Shown here one piece after another: positions 44,749 through 56,275 of a DNA stretch of 64,000 nucleotides; position 1 is the first letter of the stretch, and each line of letters begins with the position of its first letter. A model generated the notes under the pieces. It did not search any database and was not told the DNA's origin. It saw only the letters and a list, made by a program, of their open reading frames with translations. The translations under genes and the position numbers were made by a program. The DNA is from Variovorax sp. TBS-050B (GTDB lineage Bacteria; Pseudomonadota; Gammaproteobacteria; Burkholderiales; Burkholderiaceae_C): assembly GCF_029893635.1 (NCBI RefSeq), contig NZ_JARXYR010000002.1, forward strand, positions 2,145,001-2,209,000. Direction: 5' to 3'.

Positions 44749-45939
44749 TCAGTAAATCTCGAACAGGCCCGCCGCACCCATACCGCCCGCGATGCACATC
44801 GTGACCACCGCGTACTTCGCACCGCGGCGCTTGCCCTCGATCAGCACGTGGCCTGCGAGCCGCGCACCGGTCATGCCGAAGGGATGGCCGATCGAGATCG
44901 CGCCGCCGTTCACGTTGAGCAGTTCCGACGGAATGCCCAGCCGGTCCTGGCAGTAGATCGACTGCGAGGCGAAGGCTTCGTTGAGTTCCCACAGGCCGAT
45001 GTCCTGCACCTTGAGGCCATGGCGCGCGAGCAGCTTGGGCACCGCGAACACCGGGCCGATGCCCATCTCGTCGGGCTCGCAGCCCGCCACCGCAAGGCCG
45101 CGGAAGGCGCCGAGCGGCCTGATGTTGGCGCGTTCGGCTTCCTTCGCTTCCATCAGCACGCAGGCCGAGGCGCCGTCCGAGAGCTGCGAGGCATTGCCCG
45201 CGGTGATGAACTTGTCCTCGCCCATCACGGGCTTGAGCTTGGCCAGCGCCTCGTAGGTGGTGCCGCGGCGGTTGCAGTTGTCCTCGGTGGCCGTGACCTC
45301 GCGGTGGCTGACTTCCTTCGTCTCCTTGTCGGTCACCGCCATCGTGGTGGTGCAGGGCACGATCTCGTCCTTGTAGCGGCCCGCGAGCTGGGCTTCCTCG
45401 GTGCGGCGCTGGCTCTCGACCGAGAAGCGGTCCTGCGCCTCGCGGCTGATGCCGTAGCGCTGGGCCACGATGTCGGCGGTCTCGATCATCGCCATGTAGA
45501 GCGCGGGCTTGTGCTCCACGATCCACGGGTCCATGCCGCTGTCGCCCGCATCGGTGGCGCTGCGGCTGCGGATCTGCGAGATGCTCTCGACGCCGCCCGC
45601 GATCATGGCCGGCGCGCCGTCCACCACGATGCGGCCCGCGGCCATCGCGATCGCCTGCAGGCCCGAGGCGCAGAAGCGGTTGACCGTGGTGCCCGCGATC
45701 GAGATCGGCAGGCCCGCGCGGATGATCGCCTGGCGCGCGATGTTGCGGCCGGTGGTGCCCTCGGGGTAGCCGCAGCCGAGGATCGCGTCCTCGATCTGCG
45801 CCGGGTCGAGGCCGGAGCGCTCGACCGCCGCCTTCACGGCGAAGGCCGCGAGCGTGGGCCCGGGCGTGATGTTGAATTCGCCGCGGTGCGCCTTGGTCAG
45901 CGGCGTGCGGGCGGTGGAAACGATGACGGCTTCGCGCAT
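44749..45939 (-). CDS. Acetyl-CoA C-acyltransferase (PimB-like thiolase)
   Basis: A 396-residue thiolase ([20 protein letters not shown]). The acyl-binding cysteine is C90 in [10 protein letters not shown], and the catalytic HPFGMTGA and [11 protein letters not shown] motifs are near the C-terminus. It performs the thiolytic step for acyl-CoA made by the PimC/PimD-like pair and the PimF-like protein upstream. Gene order hydratase/dehydrogenase-thiolase-large-small dehydrogenase matches the pim arrangement. Confidence 0.94.
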   Translation of the reverse strand: MREAVIVSTARTPLTKAHRGEFNITPGPTLAAFAVKAAVERSGLDPAQIEDAILGCGYPEGTTGRNIARQAIIRAGLPISIAGTTVNRFCASGLQAIAMAAGRIVVDGAPAMIAGGVESISQIRSRSATDAGDSGMDPWIVEHKPALYMAMIETADIVAQRYGISREAQDRFSVESQRRTEEAQLAGRYKDEIVPCTTTMAVTDKETKEVSHREVTATEDNCNRRGTTYEALAKLKPVMGEDKFITAGNASQLSDGASACVLMEAKEAERANIRPLGAFRGLAVAGCEPDEMGIGPVFAVPKLLARHGLKVQDIGLWELNEAFASQSIYCQDRLGIPSELLNVNGGAISIGHPFGMTGARLAGHVLIEGKRRGAKYAVVTMCIAGGMGAAGLFEIY

Positions 45940-45970
45940 GGGAATGGCTCCTGGTGGACGGGGGCGCCGG

Positions 45971-48106
45971 TTACCCGGCTTGGTTGAGGCTCGCGAAGTC
46001 GGCGCCGCGCTCGACCAGTTCGACGAGCAGCGGCGAGGGCTGCCAGAACAGCGGGTCTTCCTTCGCGAATTCGCGGATGTCGGCCAGCACCTTCGCGAGG
46101 CCGACCGTGTCGGCGTACTTCATCGGGCCGCCGCGGTGGCGCGGGAAGCCGTAGCCGTAGAGGAAGGTCACGTCCACGTCGAGCGGACGCAGCGCGATGC
46201 CCTGGTGCACCACGTTGGCGCCCTCGTTGATCATCGCGGCCATGTAGCGGCGCATGATCTCGTCCTCGGTGAAGGCGCGCGGCGTGATGCCGGCGCGCCG
46301 GCGCTCGGCGTCGATGATCGCGAGCACCTCGGGATCGGGCTGGCCGGTGCGCGCGCCTTCGGGATAGAGGTAGTAGCCGCGGCCCGTCTTCTGGCCGAAC
46401 CAGCCGCGCTCGCAGATGCGGTCGGCGATCTGCACGTAACGCGCCTTCGGGTCGCGCGTGGCGGCCTTGCGCTTGCGCGTGGCCCAGCCGATGTCGCCAC
46501 CGGCGAGGTCCGACACCTGGAACGGGCCCATCGGGTAGCCGAAGTTGCGCACCGCTTCGTCGATCTGATAGGGCGAGGCGCCGTCCTCCATCATGTGGTC
46601 GGCGGCCTGGCGGTAGACCGCGAGGATGCGATTGCCGATGAAGCCGTCGCACACGCCGGCGCGCACCGGCACCTTCCTGAGCTTCTTCGCGAGCTCGAAG
46701 CCGGTGGCGACCACGTCGGCGCTGACCTTCGCGGGCACCACGATCTCGAGCAGCTTCATGATGTTGGCCGGCGAGAAGAAGTGCAGGCCCACCACGTCCT
46801 GCGGCCGCGAGATGCTGGCCGCGATCTCGTCGATGTCGAGGTACGAGGTGTTGGTGGCGAGCACCGCGCCCGGCTTGCAGACGCGGTCGAGCTCGGCGAA
46901 CACCGCCTTCTTCACCGCCATGTCCTCGAACACGGCCTCGACCACGATGTCGGCCTTCGCGAGCGCGTCGTAGGCGGTCGAGCCCGTGAAGCGCGCCATC
47001 ACGGCGGCCTTGGCTTCTTCCGTCATGCGGCCCTTCTTGACCAGGCCGTCGTAGACCTTCTCGACGTTGGCGCGCCCGCGTGCGAGCTGCGTGTCGTCGC
47101 GCTCGATCATGGTCACGGGCAGGCCGGCGTCGAGCATCGCCACCGCGATGCCCGCGCCCATGGTGCCGCCGCCGACGATGCCGGCCGATTCGAGCGCACG
47201 CGGCTTCGCGGCCTTGGTCTCTGGCGCCTTCAGCACTTCGCGTTCGGCGAAGAAGGCATGGATCAGGCCCGCGCGCTGCGGGCTGTCGATGCACTGCAGG
47301 AACAACTTGCGCTCCAGCGCCATGCCTTCGTCGAAGGGCAGCGTGAGCGCGGCCTCGACCGCCTCGATGATCTTCATCGGCGAGAACAGGCCGCGGCTCT
47401 TCTTCGCGGTCTCGGCGCGCGCGGCTTCGAGCGCGGCGCGCGCCGCGTCCTTGTCGGCCAGGCCCGCGGCCTCGCGCGTGCGGCGCACCGGCGCGTGGGC
47501 GGCGATCAGCTCGTTCGCGTAGGCCAGGCCTTCGGCGCGGGCATCGGCCTCCTGGCCGAGCCGGTCGACCAGGCCAAGCGAGAGCGCTTCCTTCGCGCCC
47601 GCGTGGCGGCCGCTCAGCATCAGTTCGAGCGCGGGCTTCACGCCGATCAGGCGCGGCGCGCGCTGCGTGCCGCCGGAGCCCGGCAGCAGGCCCAGCGCCA
47701 CTTCGGGAAGGCCCAGCTTGGCGCTGGGCGCGGCGAGGCGGTAGTGCGCCGAGAGCGCCACTTCCAGCCCGCCGCCGAGCGCGGCGCCGTGGATCGCGGC
47801 GACCACGGGCTTGCTGCAGTTCTCGATCTTCAGGCAGGCCTCGGGCAGCGAGGGCGGCTGCGGCGCCTGGCCGAATTCGCGGATGTCGGCGCCCGCGATG
47901 AAGTTGCGGCCCGCGCCGACGATCAGCACCGCCTTCGCATCGGCATCGGCCTCGACGGCCTCGATCGCGGCCACGAGGCCGCGGCGCACGTCCACGCCCA
48001 GCGCGTTGACGGGCGGGTTGTCGATGGTGACGACGAACACCCCGCCTTCGCGCGCGAAGCTGACGGGACCGGAAGACGTGGAGGGGCTGGAGGAAGTGCT
48101 GGCCAT
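45971..48106 (-). CDS. Enoyl-CoA hydratase/3-hydroxyacyl-CoA dehydrogenase (FadB/PimF-like)
   Basis: A 711-residue bifunctional enzyme. The crotonase domain comes first ([15 protein letters not shown] near residue 69 and [20 protein letters not shown] near residue 105). Then comes the NAD-binding [20 protein letters not shown] near residue 310, with the active-site region [17 protein letters not shown]. This order is the reverse of the FadN-type enzyme at 13731. It is the first gene of the pim-like operon and is divergent from a LysR gene with operator-like repeats between them. Confidence 0.94.
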   Translation of the reverse strand: MASTSSSPSTSSGPVSFAREGGVFVVTIDNPPVNALGVDVRRGLVAAIEAVEADADAKAVLIVGAGRNFIAGADIREFGQAPQPPSLPEACLKIENCSKPVVAAIHGAALGGGLEVALSAHYRLAAPSAKLGLPEVALGLLPGSGGTQRAPRLIGVKPALELMLSGRHAGAKEALSLGLVDRLGQEADARAEGLAYANELIAAHAPVRRTREAAGLADKDAARAALEAARAETAKKSRGLFSPMKIIEAVEAALTLPFDEGMALERKLFLQCIDSPQRAGLIHAFFAEREVLKAPETKAAKPRALESAGIVGGGTMGAGIAVAMLDAGLPVTMIERDDTQLARGRANVEKVYDGLVKKGRMTEEAKAAVMARFTGSTAYDALAKADIVVEAVFEDMAVKKAVFAELDRVCKPGAVLATNTSYLDIDEIAASISRPQDVVGLHFFSPANIMKLLEIVVPAKVSADVVATGFELAKKLRKVPVRAGVCDGFIGNRILAVYRQAADHMMEDGASPYQIDEAVRNFGYPMGPFQVSDLAGGDIGWATRKRKAATRDPKARYVQIADRICERGWFGQKTGRGYYLYPEGARTGQPDPEVLAIIDAERRRAGITPRAFTEDEIMRRYMAAMINEGANVVHQGIALRPLDVDVTFLYGYGFPRHRGGPMKYADTVGLAKVLADIREFAKEDPLFWQPSPLLVELVERGADFASLNQAG

Positions 48107-48196
48107 GTGCTTTGTCTCTCGCGTTGGAGGCCCTGCAATTGCGCGAGGGCCTGAGGCTCTGGGGTGAACCCCGCATTCTTGGCCGGGTGCCGGCCT

Positions 48197-48243
48197 TTGA
48201 CAATTGCATAAGGCGTTGACAGACTGTCAAAGAACTTTTGACA
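48197..48243. promoter_or_regulatory. TTGACA repeats and palindrome, probable LysR operators
   Basis: TTGACA occurs at 48197, 48216 and 48238, about two helical turns apart. The central copy forms the palindrome TTGACA-GAC-TGTCAA (48216-48230), which contains the LysR T-N11-A pattern. The cluster occupies the 148-bp gap between the divergent pim-like operon and lysR. One TTGACA could also serve as a -35 element. Confidence 0.65.
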
Positions 48244-48254
48244 GAATCCCCGCC

Positions 48255-49166
48255 ATGGACCTCCAATCGCTGTCCCTGCTGGTGGAAATCATCGATGCGG
48301 GCAACCTCAGCGCCGCCGCGCGCCGGCTCAAGATGAGCCGCGCCAACGTCAGCTACCACCTGAACCAGCTGGAGCGCTCGGTGGGCGCGCAGCTCGTGCG
48401 CCGCACCACGCGCCGCGCCGAGCCGACCGAGATCGGCCTGCGCCTCTACCAGCACGGCGTCGCGATCCAGGGCGAGCTGCTGGCCGCGCGCGAGTCGGTC
48501 ACCACGCTGGGCGAAGGCCTGCAGGGCCGCGTGCGGCTCAGCGTGCCGAGCGGCTATGGCCAGCTCGTGATGGCCGACTGGCTGATCGACTTCAAGCGCC
48601 GGTATCCGGGCATCGTGCTCGACGTGGTGTTCGAGAACCGCATCGAGGACCTGCTGCGCGACGAGGTCGACATCGCGATCCGCGTGATGCCCGAGCCGCC
48701 GCAGAACCTCGTGGCGCGCGAACTCGGCCCGGTGCGCTACGTAGCCTGCGCATCGCGCGACTATGCCGCGCGGCATCCGCTGCCGACGCAGCTCGACGGG
48801 CTGCAGGGCGCGCCCGTGGTCACGGCCGCGGTCATCGGGCGGCAGCTGCGCGTGTCGGCCTACCAGGGCGAGACCCGGCGCGAGGTGATCCTGGAGCCGA
48901 CGCTCATTTCGGAGAACTTCCTGTTCCTGCGCCAGGCCATCCTCGCGGGCCTGGGCATCGGCCTCGTGCCCGACTACGTGGTCAACGACGACGTGCGCCG
49001 CGGCGAGGTGCTGACCACGCTCGACGACTGGCGCCTGTCGATCTTCGGCACCCAGATGTTCATGCTCTACATGCCGAACCGCCAGCACACGCGCGCGATC
49101 CGCACCTTCATCGACTTCATCCTCGAGCGGGTGCGCGCGCCGGGCGCGGCCGCCGAATCGAACTAG
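48255..49166 (+). CDS. LysR-family transcriptional regulator
   Basis: A 303-residue LysR protein starting at ATG 48255 (MDLQSLSLLVEIIDAGNLSA). The helix-turn-helix includes AARRLKMSRANVSYHLNQLE, an unusual SRANVSYH recognition helix seen in CrgA-like LysR proteins. The effector domain is complete. It is divergent from the pim-like operon and almost certainly regulates it and itself. Its stop is 16 bp from the stop of the converging sigma-54 regulator gene. Confidence 0.92.
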   Translation: MDLQSLSLLVEIIDAGNLSAAARRLKMSRANVSYHLNQLERSVGAQLVRRTTRRAEPTEIGLRLYQHGVAIQGELLAARESVTTLGEGLQGRVRLSVPSGYGQLVMADWLIDFKRRYPGIVLDVVFENRIEDLLRDEVDIAIRVMPEPPQNLVARELGPVRYVACASRDYAARHPLPTQLDGLQGAPVVTAAVIGRQLRVSAYQGETRREVILEPTLISENFLFLRQAILAGLGIGLVPDYVVNDDVRRGEVLTTLDDWRLSIFGTQMFMLYMPNRQHTRAIRTFIDFILERVRAPGAAAESN

Positions 49167-49181
49167 CGCGCGGCCCGCGGC

Positions 49182-50556
<1,375 letters not shown>

Positions 50557-50564
<8 letters not shown>

Positions 50565-52621
50565 GGGGGATTGCTCCGCGCGGTCCGTTGCGCAAGGTGA
50601 CGATGAAGGCGGCGCCGCCGAGCTCGCTCTCGCCCGCGCGCAGCAGGCCGCCGAAGTCGCGCACGATGCCGGCCGAGATCGCGAGGCCGAGGCCGAGCCC
50701 GAGGCCCTGCTCCTTGGTGGTGAAGAAGGGCTCGAAGAGGCGCGGCATCACCTCGGGCGCGATGCCGCCGCCGTTGTCGTGCACCTCGATCAGCGTGCCC
50801 TCGGGCGTGCGGCGCGCCACGATGCGCACCCGGCGCACGGCCGCGCCGCCGGCGGCGGTGGCGTCGAAGGCATTGGCGAGCAGGTTGACGAGCACCTGCT
50901 CCAGCCGGTTGCTCTCGCACAGCGCATAGAGATGCGGCTCGATCGCCTGCTCGAGCTGGATGCGCTCCTGGCGGATGCGCTGGTCGAGCAGGAAGAGCGG
51001 CGTCGGCGATCACGTCGGCCAGCGCGACCGAGCGCAGCGACACCGCCGAGCGGCGCGCGAACTTCTTGAGCTGCGCGGTGATCTGGCCCATGCGGTCGGT
51101 CAATTGGCAGATGGTGCGCAGGTTCAGGTCGACCTGCTCGAAGGCGCCGCGCTCGAGGAACACCACCGCGTTGGCCGACAGCGTGCGCAGCGCGGTCAGC
51201 GGCTGGTTGAGCTCGTGCGTGATGCCGGCCGACATCTGGCCGAGCACCGCCATCTTGCCGGTCTGCACCAGGTCGTCGAGCGTGTTCTTGAGGATCTCCT
51301 CGGCGCGCTTGCGCTCGGCGATCTCGGTCTGCAAGTGGTGGTTGGCTTCGCTCAGCGCCTCGGTGCGCAACTGCACCTTGTGCTCGAGTTCGTCGTAGGC
51401 GCCCTGCAGCGCCTCGCGCGCCGCGAGCCGCTGGTGCACGATGCGGCGGCGCTGCTGCAGGTACAGCACCAGCAGCGTGAGGAAGACCAGCGCGAACACG
51501 GTGGCCACGGCGCTGGTGCGCGCGAGCGCATGCACCGGCTTCATGTCCGACAGCATGATGAGCTTCCAGTCGGTGCCGTCCACCGGCCGGCTGTCGAGCA
51601 GGTAGTCGGGGCCGAAGGGTTCGCCCGCCGCTTGGCGCAGCGCCTCGCCCGCGCTGAGCTGTACCACGGTGCCGTCGCCGCCCGACAGCGGCTTGTGCTC
51701 GCGCATGTCGATCGGGGTGAGCGCGCCGGCCTCGGTGTACTGCCGCGTCTGCGCGAGCTGCTGCAGCGTCTCGCTCGACAGCGGACGCAGCGCGCGGAAC
51801 TTCCAGCCCGGGTCGGACGAGAGGAACACCACGCCGTTGCCGTCCACCGCGAGCACCTTGTCGGCCGAATGCGACCAGGTGGCGTCGAGCTTGTCGAGGT
51901 TGACCTTCACGGTCGCCACGCCGAGCTGACGCGCGCCGTCCTGGATGCCGTAGGAGAAGTAGTAGCCGGGTTCGCGGCTCACGGTGCCGATGCCGTAGAA
52001 GCGCCCGGGCACGCCGCGCAGCGCGTCCTGGAAGTAGGGCCGGTACGAGAAGTTCATCGCCACGAAGCTGCCGGCCTGGTTCCAGTTGCTCGCGGCCAGC
52101 GTGAGGCCCGCGGCGTCCATCACGTACAGGGCCGAGGCCTGCGCATGGGCGTTGACGGTCTCGAGGTAGACATTGGCGTTGAACTGCAGGCTGCTGTCCG
52201 CGGGGCTGCGCAGCAGGTCCAGCACGTCGGGGCTCAGCGACAGCACCTGCGGCAGGTACTCGTAGCGGCTCAGTTCGCTGCGCAGGCTGGTCGAGTAGAT
52301 GTCGAGACGGTGCAGCGTGCCCTGCTGCAGCGAGCGGATGCCCGCGCGCTCGCCCACCAGGTAGGCGAGCGCGCCGCCGGCGCCGATCAGGCACAGCCAC
52401 ACGCCGACGGCGGCCCAGCGGCGCCAGCGCGAGAGCTGCGCCGTGCCCGCGGCCGGCGCATCGCCGCCGTGCAGGCGCGCGAGCACCGCCTGGTCGCGCA
52501 GGTCGCCCGGCGTGCCCGCGAAGCCGGGCCGGTAGGGCGCGAAGAGCTTCAGCATGGCGCGGCCTGCCCTGAGGAGCCATGGCACGGGATCGGGAATCGG
52601 CGGTCTGCCGGTGGTCTGCAT
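50557..52621 (-). pseudogene. dctB: DctB-like sensor histidine kinase, single-base frameshift
   Basis: The N-terminal part (two membrane helices, WAAVGVWLCLIGAGGALAYL and VATVFALVFLTLLVLYL, enclosing a periplasmic dCache-like sensor), a coiled coil and the phosphoacceptor box SAGITHELNQPLTALR lie in one frame. After SLRSVALADVIADA homology is lost. It resumes one frame over as LFLLDQRIRQERIQLEQAIE and continues through LVNLLANAFDATA and GLGLGLAISAGIVRDFGG to the stop. Deleting one C in GACGCCGCTC (near 51000) restores a normal DctB of about 688 residues (or 665 from ATG 52555). The ATP-binding half would be lost as read. Confidence 0.85.
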
Positions 52622-52718
52622 GGGAGGGTCCCGATCGTAGTCAGGCCCGCCCGCCGCGCGGAGGCGGAATTACCCTTCCTGTCGCCGGTGCGACGGACCG
52701 GCGGACGCCGCGCGGTCA

Positions 52719-53711
52719 TCAGTCGGCGTACACGCCGGCGGCCTTGATGACGGGCCCGAAGCGCGCCACCTCGGCCTGCACGAACTTCTTGTGCTCGGCC
52801 GGCTCGACCCGCCTGTCCGCCACCACCACCGCGCCCAGCCCTTCCTCCTTCTTGATGAACTCCGGGTCCTTGAGCGCGACCTTGAGCGCCTCGTTGAGCT
52901 TCTTCAGCACCGGCGCGGGCGTGCCCTTGGGCGCATAGAGGCCGTGCCAGATGGTGACCTGGAAGTTCTTCAGCCCCGATTCGTCGAGCGTGGGCAGGTC
53001 CTTCAGCGCCGGCGTGCCGAGGCGCTTGAGCGTGGTCACGCCGTAGGCCTTGACCTTCTTCGCCTCGATCTGCCCGGTGGTGTTCGTGGTCTGGTCGCAC
53101 AGCAGGTCGATCTGGCCGCCGATCAGGTCGGCGATCGCGGGCGCGGTGCCCTTGTAGGGCACGGTGGTCATCTCGGCCTTGAGTTCGCTCTGCAGCAGCA
53201 GGCCGCACAGGTGCGAGGCCGAGCCGATGCCGGCGTTGCCGAGGTTGGTCTTGCCCGGGTTGGCGGCGATCCAGGCGCGCAGCTCCTTGAAGCTGCCGGC
53301 GGCCAGCGTGGGCTTGCCGATCACGGTCATCGGCACGTCGTTGATCAGGCCCAGGTACTCGAAGTCGGTCTCGTAGTCGTAGGGCAGCTTGCGGTAGAGC
53401 ACCGGCGTGGTCGCCATGCCCACGTGCGTGAGCAGCAGGGTGTAGCCGTCGGCCTTGGCGCGCGCCACCTTGGCGTTGCCGATGGTGCTGCCGGCGCCGG
53501 CGGCGTTGTCGATCACGATGCTCACGCCGTCGAGCGGCTTGCGCATGGCTTCGGCCAGGTCGCGCGCCACGCGGTCGGTCGGGCCGCCGGCCGCGAAGGG
53601 CACGACGATGGTGATCGGCTTGCCGGCCGGGAAGTCCTGCGCCTGCGCGGCCAGCGAGGCGGTGCAGAGCGCGGCGGCGAGCGCGAGGCTTGTCTTCATG
53701 GATGCTTTCAA
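52719..53711 (-). CDS. Bug/TctC-family substrate-binding protein
   Basis: A Bug protein of 330 residues from TTG 53711, or 326 from ATG 53699. GGAG lies 6 bp before the TTG, whereas the ATG has only a weak site, so the ribosome site favours TTG. The signal peptide (MKTSLALAAALCTASLAAQ) precedes FPAGKPITIVVPFAAGGPTD, with DNAAGAGSTIGNAKVARAKA after it. It lies between the DUF6351 lipoprotein gene and the sensor kinase gene. As for Bug proteins that serve two-component systems, it may present a ligand to the kinase; no permease is linked. Confidence 0.92.
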   Translation of the reverse strand: MKASMKTSLALAAALCTASLAAQAQDFPAGKPITIVVPFAAGGPTDRVARDLAEAMRKPLDGVSIVIDNAAGAGSTIGNAKVARAKADGYTLLLTHVGMATTPVLYRKLPYDYETDFEYLGLINDVPMTVIGKPTLAAGSFKELRAWIAANPGKTNLGNAGIGSASHLCGLLLQSELKAEMTTVPYKGTAPAIADLIGGQIDLLCDQTTNTTGQIEAKKVKAYGVTTLKRLGTPALKDLPTLDESGLKNFQVTIWHGLYAPKGTPAPVLKKLNEALKVALKDPEFIKKEEGLGAVVVADRRVEPAEHKKFVQAEVARFGPVIKAAGVYAD

Positions 53712-53732
53712 GATTCACTCCAGGGAAATGAG

Positions 53733-53761
53733 GCGCGGGGCCGGCGCACCGGCACCCGCGC
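53733..53761. repeat. GC-rich hairpin between DUF6351 and Bug genes
   Basis: GCGCGGG and CCCGCGC flank an inner CCGG-CGCA-CCGG stem. It has no T-tract, so it is unlikely to be a full terminator but may stabilise the upstream mRNA. It occupies most of the 57-bp gap. Confidence 0.5.
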
Positions 53762-53768
53762 GGGGCGG

Positions 53769-56084
53769 TCAGAGGAAGCTGGAGACCAGCTTCTTCGTGA
53801 TGTCGAACAGCAGGTTCACGGGCGAGGGGCCGAACGAGAGCCAGGTGCCGGCGAGCGGCTGCTGGCCCACGCCCGGCTTGGTCCAGTCGCACACGCCGTC
53901 GGGGAAGGCGGCGGTCAGCCGCGCCCACTGGGTCGGCGTGAAGATCACGCGGTAGTCCGACGGGTTCAGCGGCTTGAGCTGGCACTTGGCGATGTCGTCC
54001 ACCAGCGGGCCGCCCGCGGCCATGCGCGGCGTGGTGCCGGCCGGGTAGAAGGTGTTGCAGGCGCCGGTGCCGAAGGCGGTCTGCTCCTCCACGTACTTCA
54101 GGCCGTTGTTCCAGCAGGCGTCCCTCAGGTCGGCCGGGCGGTTGGCCGCGACCTTCTGCGCCGGCGTGCGTGCGGAGCCGTCGGCCTTGACCGCGGTGAG
54201 CCAGAGGATCATCTGGTCGTAGGCCGCGGCGGTGCCGCCGCCCATGGTCCAGATCACGTGGTTGTCGATGTGGCCGTTGGCGCGGCGCAGCCGCTCGCGC
54301 ATCGAGAACGAATGGATCTTGGTGTGGATGTCGCCGCCCACCGCGCCGTCGTTGTAGTCGCGCAGGTCGATGACCGCCGTCGCGGCGAGCCCGCCGCCGC
54401 CGTTGACGATGCGGCCCGACTGGTAGGCACGGCGCAGCGCGTCGAGGTCGCCCACGGTGCGCGTCGCGGTGCGCTTCATGTCGCGGTCCACGCCGCCGAT
54501 GCGCTCGTTGAGGTCGAGGAACTTGTCGATCGACAGCTTGCCCTCGTTGAGCGCATTGAGGCCGTACTGGATGCCCACGTTGTCGATCGGCCGGAGCGCG
54601 AAGCCCTCGGCCTCGGTCTTGCCGTAGACGTTGACGGTGTGGTCGAACACCGTGGCGCGCGCGCCGGTCGGGTTGGTGAGCGGGTTGTAGCGCTGCTCCA
54701 CCGGCACGCCCGCGGGGAAGGACACCGTGGGATCGAGCCGGTTCGCGCTGTTGCTCATGTTCGCGATGTTGCCGATCTGCAGGTAGCCCGAGATCGCCTG
54801 CTTCTCGGCCGTCGTGTAGTTGAGCGCCGTCGTGGCCGGGTCGTTGAAGTAGTTGTTGAGCACGCGCGAGTCGTGCAGCTTGAAGATGGTCGACGAGGTC
54901 ACGTCGGCGAACACCTGGCTCACCACCACGCCGTCGAACAGGCCGGGATAGTTGTCGCTGGTCTGGTGGCTCTGGTAGGAGCCGCCCGAGCCGCCGGTGC
55001 CGATGGTGTAGGTGGGCGCGCCGAAGTTCTCGATGAAGCGCTCCTTGACCATCGCGATGGTCTCGGAGGAGAGCTGGTCGTTGCAGTTGGTGCCGAAGAC
55101 GTTGAGCGTCGAGGTCGTCACCGCGAGGCCGCGGCTCTGGTAGATCGGGTTGATCAGCGTCGCGAAGTCGTTGCCCTGCTGGAACCAGCCGCCCTGGCAG
55201 CCGCCGCCGAGCGGATAGATCAGGCCGCCCTTCCAGCCCGCGGTGCGGTAGGTGGGCGAGGGCGCGGGCTCGTTGAGCACGTCGTGCAGGATCGCCGACT
55301 GGTAGAGGCCGCGGTTGATGGTGCCGCTCTCGAGCCGCACCACGTAGGGCACCTGCTTGCCGTCGATCGTCAGGTAGGCCATGTTGGCCGGGTAGGCCGT
55401 GAGGCTCGCGGGCTCGAAGCGCGTGTTGCTGCCGGTGGTGGTGCGGTAGTAGTAGTCCACCCGCGTCTGCACCGAGCACTTGCCGTCGTCCAGCGGCGTG
55501 AGCACCTGCCCGCCCATGCGCGTGAAGGTGGCGTAGCCGCAGACGAAGGGCTGCTCGTGCGGGCCCGAGATCACCGGGCCGGTGACCGGGTAGGCCGTGA
55601 GCGCGAGCTTCGCGCTGTAGCCGCCGAACTTCGCGACCACCTCGTTCGCGCCTTCCTTCAGGCCCGTGACCTTGCCGAGCAGGCGGCCGGTCTCGGGATG
55701 GCGCACGAAGGCGGCGGTCAGGTCGCGGCCGTCGAGCGTGACCGACAGCGACTCGATCGGCCGGTCGCGCAGCAGCTCGATCTCGACCAGCGCGTCGTCG
55801 CCGCTCACGAGCTGCGGCGAGGAGGACAGCACGCCCAGCTTGAGCGTGGCCTCGGGCGGCCCGGGCGGCGTGCCCGGGTCGGGGTTGCCGGGCGGCGGGT
55901 TGTTCGGGTTGCCCGGGTCCGGGTTGCCGGGGGCGCCAGGGCCGCCCGACACCGGCGGGAAGAAGCCACCGCCGCCACCGCCGCCGCTTCCGCCGCCGCA
56001 GGCGCTCAGGATCAGGGCGGCCAGCAGGGTGCTGACACGGGCCGGTGTGGCGCGCAGGCGCGCCGTCGGTTTCGAACTGCTCAT
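53769..56084 (-). CDS. DUF6351 family lipoprotein, putative alpha/beta hydrolase
   Basis: A 771-residue exported protein starting at ATG 56082-56084 behind GGAG. It has a lipobox LSAC with C29, then a poly-glycine run and a Pro/Gly/Asn linker (PGNPDPGNPNNPPPG), as in surface lipoproteins. The main domain resembles DUF6351 proteins. YTIGTGGSGGSYQSHQ in the central part looks like a serine nucleophile elbow of tannase- or oligomer-hydrolase-like folds. Function is unknown. It is the first gene of a unit with a Bug protein, DctB-like kinase and DctD-like regulator, and has a sigma-54 promoter, so it probably releases or processes the sensed substrate outside the cell. Confidence 0.87.
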   Translation of the reverse strand: MSSSKPTARLRATPARVSTLLAALILSACGGGSGGGGGGGFFPPVSGGPGAPGNPDPGNPNNPPPGNPDPGTPPGPPEATLKLGVLSSSPQLVSGDDALVEIELLRDRPIESLSVTLDGRDLTAAFVRHPETGRLLGKVTGLKEGANEVVAKFGGYSAKLALTAYPVTGPVISGPHEQPFVCGYATFTRMGGQVLTPLDDGKCSVQTRVDYYYRTTTGSNTRFEPASLTAYPANMAYLTIDGKQVPYVVRLESGTINRGLYQSAILHDVLNEPAPSPTYRTAGWKGGLIYPLGGGCQGGWFQQGNDFATLINPIYQSRGLAVTTSTLNVFGTNCNDQLSSETIAMVKERFIENFGAPTYTIGTGGSGGSYQSHQTSDNYPGLFDGVVVSQVFADVTSSTIFKLHDSRVLNNYFNDPATTALNYTTAEKQAISGYLQIGNIANMSNSANRLDPTVSFPAGVPVEQRYNPLTNPTGARATVFDHTVNVYGKTEAEGFALRPIDNVGIQYGLNALNEGKLSIDKFLDLNERIGGVDRDMKRTATRTVGDLDALRRAYQSGRIVNGGGGLAATAVIDLRDYNDGAVGGDIHTKIHSFSMRERLRRANGHIDNHVIWTMGGGTAAAYDQMILWLTAVKADGSARTPAQKVAANRPADLRDACWNNGLKYVEEQTAFGTGACNTFYPAGTTPRMAAGGPLVDDIAKCQLKPLNPSDYRVIFTPTQWARLTAAFPDGVCDWTKPGVGQQPLAGTWLSFGPSPVNLLFDITKKLVSSFL

Positions 56085-56127
56085 TGCGAATGTCTCCGTT
56101 TTGTTGTGGATGCCGGGCGCCCCTGAT

Positions 56128-56143
56128 AGCAACCGATGTGCCA
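56128..56143 (-). promoter_or_regulatory. Sigma-54 (-24/-12) promoter of the DUF6351-Bug-dctBD unit
   Basis: On the minus strand TGGCAC-ATCGG-TTGCT matches the sigma-54 consensus TGGCAC-N5-TTGCW exactly. The -12 TTGC is at 56132-56129, so transcription would start near 56118, about 34 bases before the DUF6351 ATG. The unit encodes a sigma-54 activator, implying autoregulation. Confidence 0.8.
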
Positions 56144-56199
56144 TGGCGGGCGGCACGCGCAAGTGCTTGATTTCAAAAGGGATCGCCGGCGCGGCTCGT

Positions 56200-56262
56200 G
56201 GTTTTCCCGCGCGCGGCGGGCTGGAAAACCGCACGGCCCGCGCGGCGGAAGTCTGGAAATCC
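56200..56262. promoter_or_regulatory. Three phased GGAAA-type sites, candidate enhancer for the DctD-like activator
   Basis: GGTTTTCC (56200-56207, inverted), GGAAAACC (56223-56230) and GGAAATCC (56255-56262) lie 57-119 bp upstream of the -24 element, the usual range for NtrC-family enhancers. The last two share the extension CCGCACGG and are 32 bp apart, about three turns. The region also lies just upstream of the divergent radical SAM promoter. Confidence 0.55.
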
Positions 56263-56275
56263 GCACGGTCTCTGG

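Noticed and set aside
45897..49088. Open frame of about 1,060 codons spanning the PimF-like gene and lysR
   Set aside because: It crosses the intergenic operator region and overlaps two well-supported genes in other frames.
52791..56126. Open frame of 1,111 codons opposite Bug and DUF6351 genes
   Set aside because: Val/Arg/Ala/His-rich antisense translation with no recognisable domain. The minus-strand genes have signal peptides, motifs and ribosome sites.
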